64,000 nucleotides of DNA from Branchiostoma belcheri (lineage: Eukaryota; Chordata; Leptocardii; Amphioxiformes; Branchiostomatidae): contig NW_017804187.1 of NCBI RefSeq assembly GCF_001625305.1, positions 1,441,754 through 1,505,753 of the forward strand, written 5' to 3'. The position numbers were made by a program, and so were the translations under genes. The notes beneath the pieces are model-generated. The model saw nothing but the letters and a program-made list of their open reading frames with translations, was not told the DNA's origin and ran no database searches. Numbering within the stretch: the stretch's first letter is position 1; every line of letters starts with the position of its first letter. Of the stretch, positions 13,673 to 23,110 are shown one piece after another.

Positions 13673-13912
13673 GGGGCCCACAAGCCCTTTTCCGTAGAGT
13701 GTAATGGGCCGTTTTAATTCTGCATAGAGCATAGACAGACCGCTCTAATTCAACGTTAGAGCGTAATTGGCGCATTTGTGTAGAGCGTAGTCGCCATTTT
13801 AATTCTACGTAATACGTTGTAGATACTTGGAATTTATCGTAAAGTGTAATCGGGACCTCTAACAATTAAGTACAGCATTGTCTGGACCCCCCCCCCCCAT
13901 GCAGGCCCCCCT
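13673..13912. mobile_element. Repeat element, GTAGAGCGTA family copy 2
   Basis: It has the same organisation as 7021-7234: CCCTTTTCCGTAGAG near the left end, repeated TAGAGCGTA motifs, GGAATTTATCGTAAAG, and a right end GCAGGCCC. The left end reads GGGGGCCC, so the ends are short imperfect inverted repeats. Confidence 0.6.
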
Positions 13913-15099
13913 TAAAGTTAAAGCAAAACAACAAGTCTGACCGTACAATGAAGACAATGGTCTACTCTATATACAAGTACATGTACAGCATGTATTATAA
14001 TTAATCACACTGACATATGTGTACTAGACCATTGTTTCCCGTAACAACAACATTGTTATCGAAAGTCAATCTTTGAGCACTTAGGGTCGGCAGTGGTTGT
14101 TGTAAGACAAGGCCACTAATTAGTACGTTAACGACAGGTTCAAGTCCAGAGGCATGGCGAGTACATGCGTTTTTCACATGGCTATCACATGATCATTGCA
14201 TGTCATTCACCAATTTCACACTTCCCATAATGCCTAGTAAAAGTCACGGATATGATGTAAGACCATCCCCCCTCCCCCTTCCTCAATGTATATTTCCAAC
14301 AAGTTCTATCGACAAACTGGTCAACTATTGTTTTGAATTATTTCTCTAATATAAAGCGCATGCCATAATTGCATTTTTGTTGGAATTAGAGAAAATGACG
14401 TACCTTCTATCGTTCTACCTTCTACCGAAAACTCTCCTACTCGCACGGTCGACGCGCGCGGTCGCATTACGTATATATAATTAGAACGATAGAAGGTACG
14501 TCATTTCGTGAATACATGCATTGTATTCGTGCAGGTAACATTTAAAATTACCTGCACCAGACAAATTTTACCTGGCTGCACAACTCATTTTTATTCCTTT
14601 TTTTAGTCCAACACAAACACTGATACAATGATCTACTGTTGTCCATTTGGCCTTGTCAATTTTGATAACAAAGAAAAACTGTGAAACAGGAACTATCAAC
14701 ATCAAATTCTCTTAAGGTACATGTACCTGCACAGCTTCAATTGTTAACAGCACTAAGGCCACATCAAGTAATTTTTATGGATGACATCAGTTTGTGCATT
14801 AAATTTTGCCTGATTTTGGAAAAAAAACATTACATTGTAGCGTCTATTTAACTTTCTTCACAACATGTACAAACATTATGTCCACCTCTACTCAGAAATC
14901 AGATACAACTCCTTGAATAATACCCACTTGAGACATCAGGTAACACCTTCCGTACCTTAAGAACACAACTCCGTCCAGGTAACCTGAAGCGTCGTGCCCC
15001 ATGCTTACCTGTGCCCTGTGCAAACACCTTTGTTTACTTATTTACCCTGGCAGTACAACGAGTCTTAAACCGGCGTAAGACTATCCGACACTCGATCGG
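13913..15099. other. Non-genic with one perfect hairpin
   Basis: No gene seen apart from the hairpin at 14393-14506. The remainder is AT-rich unique-looking DNA. Confidence 0.4.
14393..14506. mobile_element. Small hairpin with perfect 25-bp arms
   Basis: AAATGACGTACCTTCTATCG on the left is exactly mirrored by CGATAGAAGGTACGTCATTT on the right, and the match extends to 25 bp. The loop of about 64 bp is CG-rich. It is probably a young MITE. A structured regulatory site is the alternative, because each arm contains a TGACGT core. Confidence 0.65.
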
Positions 15100-15995
15100 C
15101 GGATTTACAAAGCAAGCTGACAAGAAAGGAGATATTAGCTGCACTTAGGAATGAATCATCTGAGGGGAAGTACTTATGTCCGCACCCCTGATATTCTAGA
15201 ATCACGTAGAATGTGTACATTGTTTTTACCGAGGCAAAGTACACAGTTTACTCTAATCAACTGGGCAGCCTACTTACTGAACCAAAGGCAGGAAAACATA
15301 TCACAAGCTAAGTGGCTATCTGAAGTAGAGACATTTCTGATTTATGTTTAAGTACTGAAGTACATGTAGGTACATGTATGTTGTACTGAATATGAGAAAA
15401 AAGAAGGAAACGAGCCTCGTAAAGTTAATAATCAGCTGTATCTATCATTTACTTGAACGACAAGCTGACAAGAAAGGAGATATCAGCTGAATCATGCAAG
15501 GGGGAAGCTGTCAGGAAGTACTTATCCGCACCCCTGGTATTCTAGAATCACGTAGAATGCATATGTTGTTGTACACAGTTTATTCTACTCAACTGGGTAG
15601 TTTACCAAGGCTGGCTACCAAATGACAGTTAAACTGAAGGCAGTACTGTACCCTCGGCATGTTATCTCTCTCTATTTGGCCAATTTCTACTCTTTCCAGC
15701 CGCCTCCCAAAGCCTGGTAGAGGCTATGTTATCCACACCTCTGGCTGCCATTCTAGAATCACGTAGAATACGCACATTGTTTTTACCGAGACTGAGTACA
15801 CAGTTTATTCTATAGGGCATTTACCTAGGCAGGCTACCAAATACCAGGACTTAAACTGAACCAAAGACAGGAAAACATATCACAAGCTTGGCTATCTGAA
15901 GTAGAGACAACATTCTCTGATGAAAGAACTGAAGTACTAGTACATGTATGTTTGGTCAAACCAGGCTCTGAGTATCAGAAAAAATAAGGAAACGG
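15100..15995. repeat. Three diverged tandem copies, about 260-350 bp
   Basis: ATTCTAGAATCACGTAGAAT occurs three times (about 15192, 15538 and 15751), each followed by TTGT and ACACAGTTTA. GACAAGAAAGGAGATAT occurs at 15119 and 15467. The copies differ by internal deletions. The open frame at 15151-15351 belongs to one copy and shows no protein family. Confidence 0.75.
15660..15728. mobile_element. Half copy of long-arm hairpin MITE
   Basis: GCCAATTTCTACTCTTTCCA followed by GCCGCCTCCC and GCCTGGTAGAGGCTA is the right arm of the family whose full copies lie at 46058-46225 and 52933-53112. The left arm is missing. Confidence 0.65.
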
Positions 15996-16558
15996 AAGTG
16001 AGTGTAAAAACTCAACAACGTGAGTCAACATGGCAGCTGCAAATTCAAACTTGAACTCTGCTGACGGTGGGTAGCGGGTGTTTAAAATTCCACGTCAACT
16101 TCTTTCACTTTTAACTTTGGCCAACAGAAGTTTGGCTGAACATTCGTTGACTAACACAACATCAGGGCTCTCCCCAAGCAACTTGTAGCAAGGGTGCTCC
16201 CCCTCTCCCCAAAATCCCAGCACCTCTCCCAAAATGTTCACATTTACTTATGATTAAGGGTTTTCTCTTTGTATTTTCATGAAAATTTACTGATTTTTCA
16301 TCAACCGATTAGGGAGCACCTCTCCCCTAAGAATTTTTTTGGAAACCTCCGCAACATGTATTCAGGACTGAGTACTGACAGAATTAAACATGGACACGCT
16401 ATTTGGTCAGTGTAGGTTCCATTACTTTGCAGAAACCATTTCTGTTTACAAGATCTTTAAAACCATCACGGCATGAGCCATTAGTACATTCTTTCCCCTG
16501 CTTAAATTTCTCCAAGGAGGTTGTATAGGTTTCTCTGTCAGTCTGTGTCAGAAGAAGA
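15996..16558. other. Non-genic
   Basis: No gene seen. TTTTCATGAAAATTTACTGATTTTTC-type sequence near 16275 also occurs in diverged form near 10587, marking a dispersed repeat. Confidence 0.35.
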
Positions 16559-16559
16559 C

Positions 16560-16757
16560 TAGCCTCCACCAGGCCTTTCTACGGTAATATGGATCGTAGA
16601 ATTCGGCAAAAAAGGGAGTAAAATTGGCCAAGGGAGTCCGGCTGCGGGGAGGTAGTTTTTTTTTTTTGCGCGGACAGTCAAACCTACAAGGCGGCCAAAC
16701 TCCCCTGGCAAATATTCTCCTATATATAGCCAGCGTAGTTAGTCTGGTAGAGACTAC
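16560..16757. mobile_element. Diverged long-arm hairpin MITE
   Basis: The left end TAGCCTCCACCAGGC and the right end GTCTGGTAGAGACTAC match the CTCTACCAGGC family, and AACTCCCCTGGCA is conserved inside. The arms are much more diverged than in other copies, so this is an old insertion. Confidence 0.55.
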
Positions 16758-17435
16758 AAGAAGACACTGTATTTACGATAAGTACTATGTTAAATAAAAC
16801 ATTGGATAAATTAAACTCTAACTTTAATGGATCTTGTGCAGTTGTAAAGTTTAAATTGTAGTTAGATACTTTTAACCTGGTTGTCTAAACCTTCGCCAAA
16901 AGGCACTCACTGTGTTTATAGACACATAACTACCTCTTTGGATAAATCAACCTCTAACTTCAAAGCATGTTGTGTACATTGTTGTCGTAAAGTTTAATCT
17001 AGTGTATCTATCATTTACCTAGATGTCTAACATTTACCAATGTACTAAGACACTGTCATTATAATTACATTGCATACAGCCTACAAGGCCACTTTACACA
17101 GTGTATCTGTGTGGTCTGCTAAACTGTTGAGTTGAGTACATGCTCCATATGTTTCTGTGTAGCCCAGGCCCTGATACATCAGTCAGTGCTGCCCTTATGG
17201 CCAGTGTCCCCAGAGACTTGGGCTATTAACAACACTGGCTATGATTAAACCCATGTCACAGATTTCACTTATATAGAAAGTGGACCAGGCAAGACCATGA
17301 AATTGTGTATAGGTATATAGTAGGAGCTCACTGTTGATTATGCATGCAAGTTATGTATAGTTTCTACAAGGAACAAACTGTAACTTTGGACAGAGCTATG
17401 ACTTTGGACAGCGAACGCGCAAGCATACACGTATG

Positions 17436-17467
<32 letters not shown>

Positions 17468-17693
17468 CACACACACACAAATATACTCTCACTCTTTTTC
17501 TAGATACAGTATCTAGTGGTCAACATAAAATACTAAGAAAACAGCAACAGAAAGTCGTGTAACACAACTTCAACTTCAACTAAAAAAGAAACAGTCCTGT
17601 TTACAACATATTTTACCTCCAAAGCCTCAGAAGTTGGCAGGATGTTGTAAACTTGTAATAGCTCAACTTCAAGTCCAAATACACCCACTTAAA
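16758..17693. other. Non-genic; CA microsatellite
   Basis: A (CA)n run lies at about 17434-17479. TTAAACTCTAACTTT/CAACCTCTAACTTC blocks near 16811 and 16948 suggest a diverged duplication. No gene seen. Confidence 0.4.
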
Positions 17694-17908
17694 AGAGGGC
17701 CTGCATGGGGGGGTAGTGATTACGTATTACGCAAAATTTTTGCCACCGATTACGAATTAGGTTTAAGTCTCAGAGCTGATTATGACTTTACGATTTGCAG
17801 CTAATGTCCTATTATGAATTACGTTGATTTTTGCGGAGGCTGCCTATGAATTACGAAGCCTGAAAAGGACTGATTACGCCTTACGAAAAAGGGCTTGCAG
17901 GCCCTCTT
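17694..17908. mobile_element. Repeat element, ATTACGAATTA family
   Basis: The ends AGAGGGCCTGCATGG and CTTGCAGGCCCTCTT are inverted repeats. The interior is a string of GATTACGTATTACG-like motifs. A related truncated copy lies at about 20262-20379. The ends resemble those of the GTAGAGCGTA family, so the two may be mobilised by the same enzyme. Confidence 0.6.
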
Positions 17909-18995
17909 AAAACATGCTTGCTCACAGCCTACCCCCTACCTTGTTCTTCAAGGGTCCATGACACCATCACTCTGCACTGCAATTTAAATGCCCCCAGGAA
18001 GAAGCCTAGGGGAAACTGATATCTTGTTTTTCTTGCAGTTAATTCAGAGATGTTGATAAGATCTTGCTCATGTTGTACTCTTTCTGCCACTCTTAATAAG
18101 TTCTGAACAAGGAAAGCATTTATTTAAACACAGAAAACAGTACAAGGTTGTGGTCTGTGGTAGGTTGATGTGTTGTACTAAGTGGTGGTAAAATGTGTGT
18201 GTTGTCTCTCAAAACACGCAAAATGTTGTTTAGAAGTGTGACTAGCAAACAAATTAAACTTGTGAAGTGGGCTATATGGTGTCTTTGTTTACTTTGTTTA
18301 TCTGTCATTAAGTAGGCTAATTACCGAGTCTTATAATTAGTGGCAACAATGGCTTCATTAATACAATACCAGAGGTCACAATAAAAAATGAAACTGGTAC
18401 AATACAAATGTAGATTTTCTAAATAACTACGAATCTACATAAAGCATGGCTTCTCCATGTTCTACAGCCAAATAACTTCAGAAATACAAAAAATCAAAGA
18501 GAATATTGCCCAACTGTGCAGATATTTCGAGCATGTTGGACACTTCCTGTATTGAAGTTCGAACATGCCTCGCAAAAATTGAACATGCCTGACAAAAAAT
18601 GACAACAGTACAATATTCATACAGTACTACAAAATAGACATTTTATAAAATCGACATTGCTAGAAATTTCAAACCTGAAAAGTCAGTAAAATAAACGACA
18701 GAGGTGGTATAGAAAAAAAAAGTTCAATGGTACAACTACAAGACCTCACGTAAGCCAACTGTCACTCCATTTCAAAAACACGATAATCAAATTTACCCTA
18801 AGAATTAACCCTGGACTTGTGTGGAATCCCTGAACGTTACTGAAAGGGGTTTGACACAAATTAGAGGAAGCCTGCCCAATTTTCCGTGCTTGTAGCTAGA
18901 CACAGATGTTTTGAGAACAGGCCTCATGCCTGGGGGAAACGCTGATGACTTCCGGACAGATGAACTTTAGGAAATGGTTGGCCAGCGCTACAGCT
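17909..18995. other. Non-genic, AT-rich
   Basis: No gene or named repeat recognised. Confidence 0.35.
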
Positions 18996-19178
18996 TAGCC
19001 TCCGTAGCATGCCAAAAACTGGGGGTCTTCGTGGTCTTTGGGAGCTTTTATGTGCTATTTTCTGATTCATATAGACAACATAGCCGGCCTGGTTGAATTA
19101 CCCAAGTTTTATAGAACTGGGATGATCAGAAAACAGCCGAAGACCACCAGACCCCCAGTTCTATCAAGACGGAGGCTA
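18996..19178. mobile_element. Hairpin MITE, GCATGCCAAAAACTGG family copy 2
   Basis: It starts TAGCCTCCGTAGCATGCC and ends CAAGACGGAGGCTA. The interior matches copies at 8668 and 53794 (CGTGGTCTTTGGGAGCTTTT, CATATAGACAACATAGCC). The terminal bases TAGCCTCCGT/ACGGAGGCTA define the element ends. Confidence 0.75.
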
Positions 19179-19458
19179 GGCCAACTACAGCTGTGGTATT
19201 TTGCCTAAGGCATGGAGGTAGAACAACCATACCTCGGACGAGGGTTAGGATTTTTCTCATACTTCTAACAATTAACAATTCTGGCAGCTTAGATATACAT
19301 GGGGAGCTCAAATAAATAAAGAGAGGCGAGGAAAAATAACAAGTGTGGGACAGTTTTAGGTCAACTAGTGCTAGGCGATCGTCTCAGCTGTAGTCAGTTC
19401 GCCGAGTTCACAACTTAATCGGCCGATTTTGCGGTAATTTTAGAAATTCGCGACTTAC

Positions 19459-19507
19459 CAACGCTCCACAAGCTCGCTAGGAGGAACAGTAACACAGTCC
19501 AGTTCAT
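19459..19507 (-). CDS. Candidate first coding exon of a secreted protein
   Basis: On the minus strand an ATG at 19507 opens MNWTVLLFLLASLWSV, followed immediately by a textbook donor (G|GTAAGTC, intron starting at 19458). The residues have the shape of a cleavable signal peptide: polar start, hydrophobic Leu/Val core, small residues near the end. The 49 nt leave phase 1, the usual phase after signal-peptide exons in extracellular proteins. About 130 bp upstream, near 19639, is a palindromic ACTTCCGGAAGT, an ETS-type site that would suit a promoter. The frame stays open further upstream, so this ATG is chosen because it fits a signal peptide. I found no convincing next exon at lower coordinates, so the product is unknown and the call could be chance. 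Confidence 0.4.
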
Positions 19508-20099
19508 CTGTAGGCCTTTTGGATGTCTTGTAGGCCAGGGTATGAGCAAAAATCCCGTCCGAAGCCGAGTGTGTTGGAAAATATCCATCGCTCGCTCCGA
19601 ACTCTCTACATACAACATCACATCGGTAGTAACCTGAGACTTCCGGAAGTTCTGACAAATTACGTCATTTCCTCGTTAGCGCATACCACTCGTCTGTTTT
19701 CAAAATTAAATTTAGTACGAATGTCTACTTCTATAAATAAATTTACAGAAAATACTGATGATTTTACTAATTTACAGCAATTTTCAAACAACCTACGGAT
19801 CTTGCTAAATTTGCGAAAGGCTGTTATAGTTACTTTATTGACCGGTGGGCCCTCAATAGGAAAATGGACTCGCCCAATTTCGATCGAACAAAACTTTGCG
19901 AAACTTTCGCCCTTTTCTTACTTGTTGCATTACTTTACTCAAGGACTTCAGAAATATGTGTGCCATTCAGCAACAAAATATTGAAGTGAATGCAACACCT
20001 GTTTGAAAAATAAATACGGGGAACGTACATTGTTATTAGTCTTATTAGGGTCTGTATTGGGGGATCCTGACAGCGCATAACGGTAAATTTAGGAGGCCA

Positions 20100-20660
20100 G
20101 ACAACTTGACTTTTAATGACCTGTTCTGAGAAGAACGAACGCTATTCCATTGCATTCATGGGGTGTCTGTCAAAAGAGTGCAAATGCACTGTTTTTTACT
20201 GCAATCTAGAACGTTCTTTCTTTTTACCTCCATGCTGGGACCAATGATTTTATAGGACCGTTACGGCTAATGTACTACTGGTTACGAATTACATAGCTTT
20301 TGGGTGGCTGGCTACGGATTACGAAGACTAAAAAGGCCTGATTACGCCTTTAATACGAGAAAGGACTTGTAGGCCCTCAGTCATTTGCTTGGAGTTGGAC
20401 CAAGGAGGTTGAAGAGCTAGAGACGGGTAACCAGAATGCTTGCAATAATACAAAAGTTGCTAGGTAGCGCTGTTATACTTTCAACGGCGCTACAAAATAT
20501 TTTCAGAGCTTTTAGGTGGCCCTGGCCTGGAAACGTTTACATGTAACCAAGGACATTATCTTTGATGTAACTATGCTATTACACGTATATTATGCAGGTA
20601 AAGAAGTAAAGGTAGTCCAATAGCCTTTACGTAACTAGAAAGGTAACATTTTCAAAGCAA
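20100..20660 (+). repeat. Extra copy of the 3' flank of the TPR genes
   Basis: The sequence runs parallel to 29285-29810 and 37085-37590: GAGAAGAACG, TATTCCATTG, ACTGCAATC..AGAACGTTCTTTCT, GCTTGCAATAATACAAAAGT, GCGCTGTTATACTTTCAACG and GCAGGTAAAGAAGTAAAGGT in the same order. It is interrupted at about 20262-20379 by an ATTACGAATTA-family element. The other two copies lie directly downstream of TPR-nucleotidyltransferase genes, so this may be the remnant of a third array unit. A dispersed repeat is the alternative. Confidence 0.6.
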
Positions 20661-21690
20661 ATGCATAGTGTTTACCTTCGCATATGGTCTGCTCTGTTAA
20701 TTATTACTCAAATACATTCATATAACTATGGTCACACATGAGTCTAAATCCCTTCTACTATAAAATTGCAACATTATGTAACGTTAACGCAACAGGCTTG
20801 CACTATATAAGAACCCAATAAATTCGGCTAACGTAAACTACCAGGCCCCATTCTGTCCCTGACTACCGTGGTGGTAACATGGGCACAGGGCTCTTGAAGA
20901 CACTTTGTGTTTGTAACATATTGAAGACAGATAAGGAATTTATGTACATGTACAGTCTGTTTTACAGAAAGAAGATAGCCTCACCTTACCCAGAATATAG
21001 TAATTACACCACTGTACTGTTTTGCCAAGGTTTGGTGGTGTTATAGATTGGCCGGCAGTTACTTGAACAGTTCTAACAGAGATCCAGTCTACATGTATAC
21101 TAGTGCTGCTTTCTCATACTACCAAATTGACACCACAATTGCAACCCATATTTCTAGACTCACTTACTATCCAAGCTAATTCAGTTGTGAGGTTGCTATT
21201 TTAGATATCTATAATTAGAGGCTTTGATGAAATGTTGACAAGACAGTTTGAAAAATTGAAATTTGACCACAAGGTTGGTTTTCCAGAAACTGAAAGTTGC
21301 AGATAGTATTTTCTTGATTTATGTGACTCAGTTACAGCTATCCCGATCATTCTGCATGGTTTGATATTGTTAGTTTGAAAACCAGTATAGAAAAAACATT
21401 TGAATTTGTTCAAAAAGAGTGACAGTTATTATGCTAATCTGTCCCTGCCATTGTTTTCGGTGGCTGGACCGTCTAGGATGTTTATAAGTTTATGTGGTTA
21501 TGGGGGTCAATTCACTATTCAAGCTGCTGGAGAAGCCACAGTGGGGAGTACTTCCTTATTGCGTCGCCCTGGGTACCGAATCCTCCAGTTTAACATGGTG
21601 AGAGACGTCAAATCAGGTCATTGGCCAGGTCAGAGGTCAGTGTTTGGAGGAAGAGGAAACCTAGCAAAAACTTAGTGTTTTCCTTCGGTA
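20655..21690 (+). repeat. Dispersed repeat split by about 800 bp
   Basis: The left part (20655-20780: AAAGCAAATGCATAG, GGTCTGCTCTGTTAAT, TGCAACATTATGTAAC) and the right part (21590-21690: ATGGTGAGAGACG, GTCATTGGCCAGG, GTCAGTGTTTGGAG) are contiguous in the copy at 51652-51903. The DNA between them, about 20781-21589, therefore looks inserted. Related sequence in minus orientation is at 56085-56300. Confidence 0.55.
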
Positions 21691-21869
21691 AACATAAAAA
21701 TGAAACAAGTGTGACCTTTCACCCGGGTAACATCCCGCTTGGGCAATCCCCGTTCCCAGACACCCCCGCGCGGTACGACAGGTGTGACCTCACCTGGGGA
21801 CTTCCGGTTTCACCTGTACTAGTTACCTGCTCCGTTCTACCAACCGATCGGTACAATATGTAGCCGTTA

Positions 21870-21961
21870 AAGAGTTTTCACACGACCAGCAGCATTATTT
21901 CTCACCCTCAGTAGTTCCAGGGACAAAGAATTGCATGCAAAGTACAAGCAAATAATTGCAT
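21870..21961 (+). promoter_or_regulatory. Putative 5' noncoding exon of first TPR gene
   Basis: This segment ends in GCAT|GTAAGTAACCCGTC, and the second paralogue has GCA|GTAAGTAACCCGTC at 30264. Upstream parts also match (AGTTTTCACACGACCA against AGTTTCCACACGATCA, AGTTCC-GGGACAA). The conserved donor suggests a spliced 5' UTR joined to an acceptor near 23080 (CTCTAAAG|GTCGATC). No coding frame is implied. The transcription start is not visible. Confidence 0.4.
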
Positions 21962-22129
21962 GTAAGTAACCCGTCACATATTTACAGTTGTAGTTTTTGT
22001 GTTAAGTACTATAACTGCGTATCACGAATCAAAGACTGTTGTCGATATGGGGGTTTCCAACACTCCACGACAGACGCCTATAAGCGGAACAACTGAGGTT
22101 TCGCGCACACTTGCACCAGGCGCGAAGTG

Positions 22130-22450
22130 AGTTTTTACTCAGTTGTACCTGTAACGTTACTTGTACTAGTTGTAGCCTGACTGAAGAGTTTCCATCCGAT
22201 CAAGACTAGTCTGATCGGATGTATTGCTATGTATTGAACGTTAGCAGTACCGAGGACAACGCGAACCCGATAAGACTGAAGTCATGATGTAACCCACGTT
22301 CAGTACATGTTTATGCTAAACAAAGTACTACAACTGTGTCAATCGTATCATAAGAATTACCAACATGGGGGACTGTCTCCTAACAACACATTGCAATGAT
22401 AAGACTGTTCTCGATACGAGGATTACTAAGTACGCAACAAACCCAACCAC
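22130..22450 (+). repeat. Duplicate of the 5' flank module of the first TPR gene
   Basis: GAAGAGTTTCCATCCGATCA, CCGAGGACAA..CGCGAACCCG and ATGTAACCC repeat, in diverged form, the 5' module at 21870-21975, and GACTGTTCTCGATACG repeats GACTGTTGTCGATATG at about 22032. The second TPR gene has only one copy. A duplicated promoter/5' exon is possible. Confidence 0.4.
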
Positions 22451-23110
22451 GACAGCCTGGGGTTTAAATTTCTGAAGGCCATTGTTTTAGGGGTACTGTG
22501 AGTGTGTGCGTAGATCTGACAAAGGAAACACTGTAACTATGGAAACAACTGTACGTGCTAGTGGGGTTGTTGGTATGGGAGTGGCAGGTAAGGTATGTCC
22601 GTGAATAGGTGTTTGTTTCGCATGACCTGTACGCGGTAAACAAGATTTAACACAAAAGTGTTGTAGTGGAAGTATAGACTGCGTAAGACCAAATACCCAC
22701 CGGGAAGGACCCCTACTCCTTACAACAAGTGTGACGGAATCTTTAACGTGATCAAGGCGGGTTCTCCTCAAACAAGGGGACCTACAGATTAACGTCCTAT
22801 CCCAGAGAACGTTAGTCTGGGTAGTTAGCGACATTAGAAAACTACGGAATATGGCACCCAGGCCAAGAGAACGTTCCATAAATTCTACACGGTGGATTCA
22901 TTTTATGTATCCCCTGGAACTTAGCCAACAGTTGGTGTTGAAACCAAGGTGAAGCCTATTAAATAGGTACATATACCAATACAATCATGTAAATTCCGGT
23001 TATCCCTGAATACTACATGTATATTTCACGCAAAAAGTAAAAAAAAATGTCACATATTGTTTTATCCAATCTCTAAAGGTCGATCATTGGAGCAAAAATC
23101 AAAGAGGAAA

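Noticed and set aside
19523-19984. 153-residue plus-strand frame
   Set aside because: It opposes the signal-peptide exon candidate, has no recognisable motif, and its length can arise by chance in AT-rich DNA.
22487-22879. 130-residue minus-strand frame upstream of the first TPR gene
   Set aside because: No family resemblance and not found at the matching place upstream of the second gene.
23057-23110. Upstream extension of the first TPR gene to a TTG
   Set aside because: TTG is not a likely start here, the matching stretch in the paralogue is not conserved as protein, and an acceptor-like CTCTAAAG precedes it, so it is read as 5' UTR.
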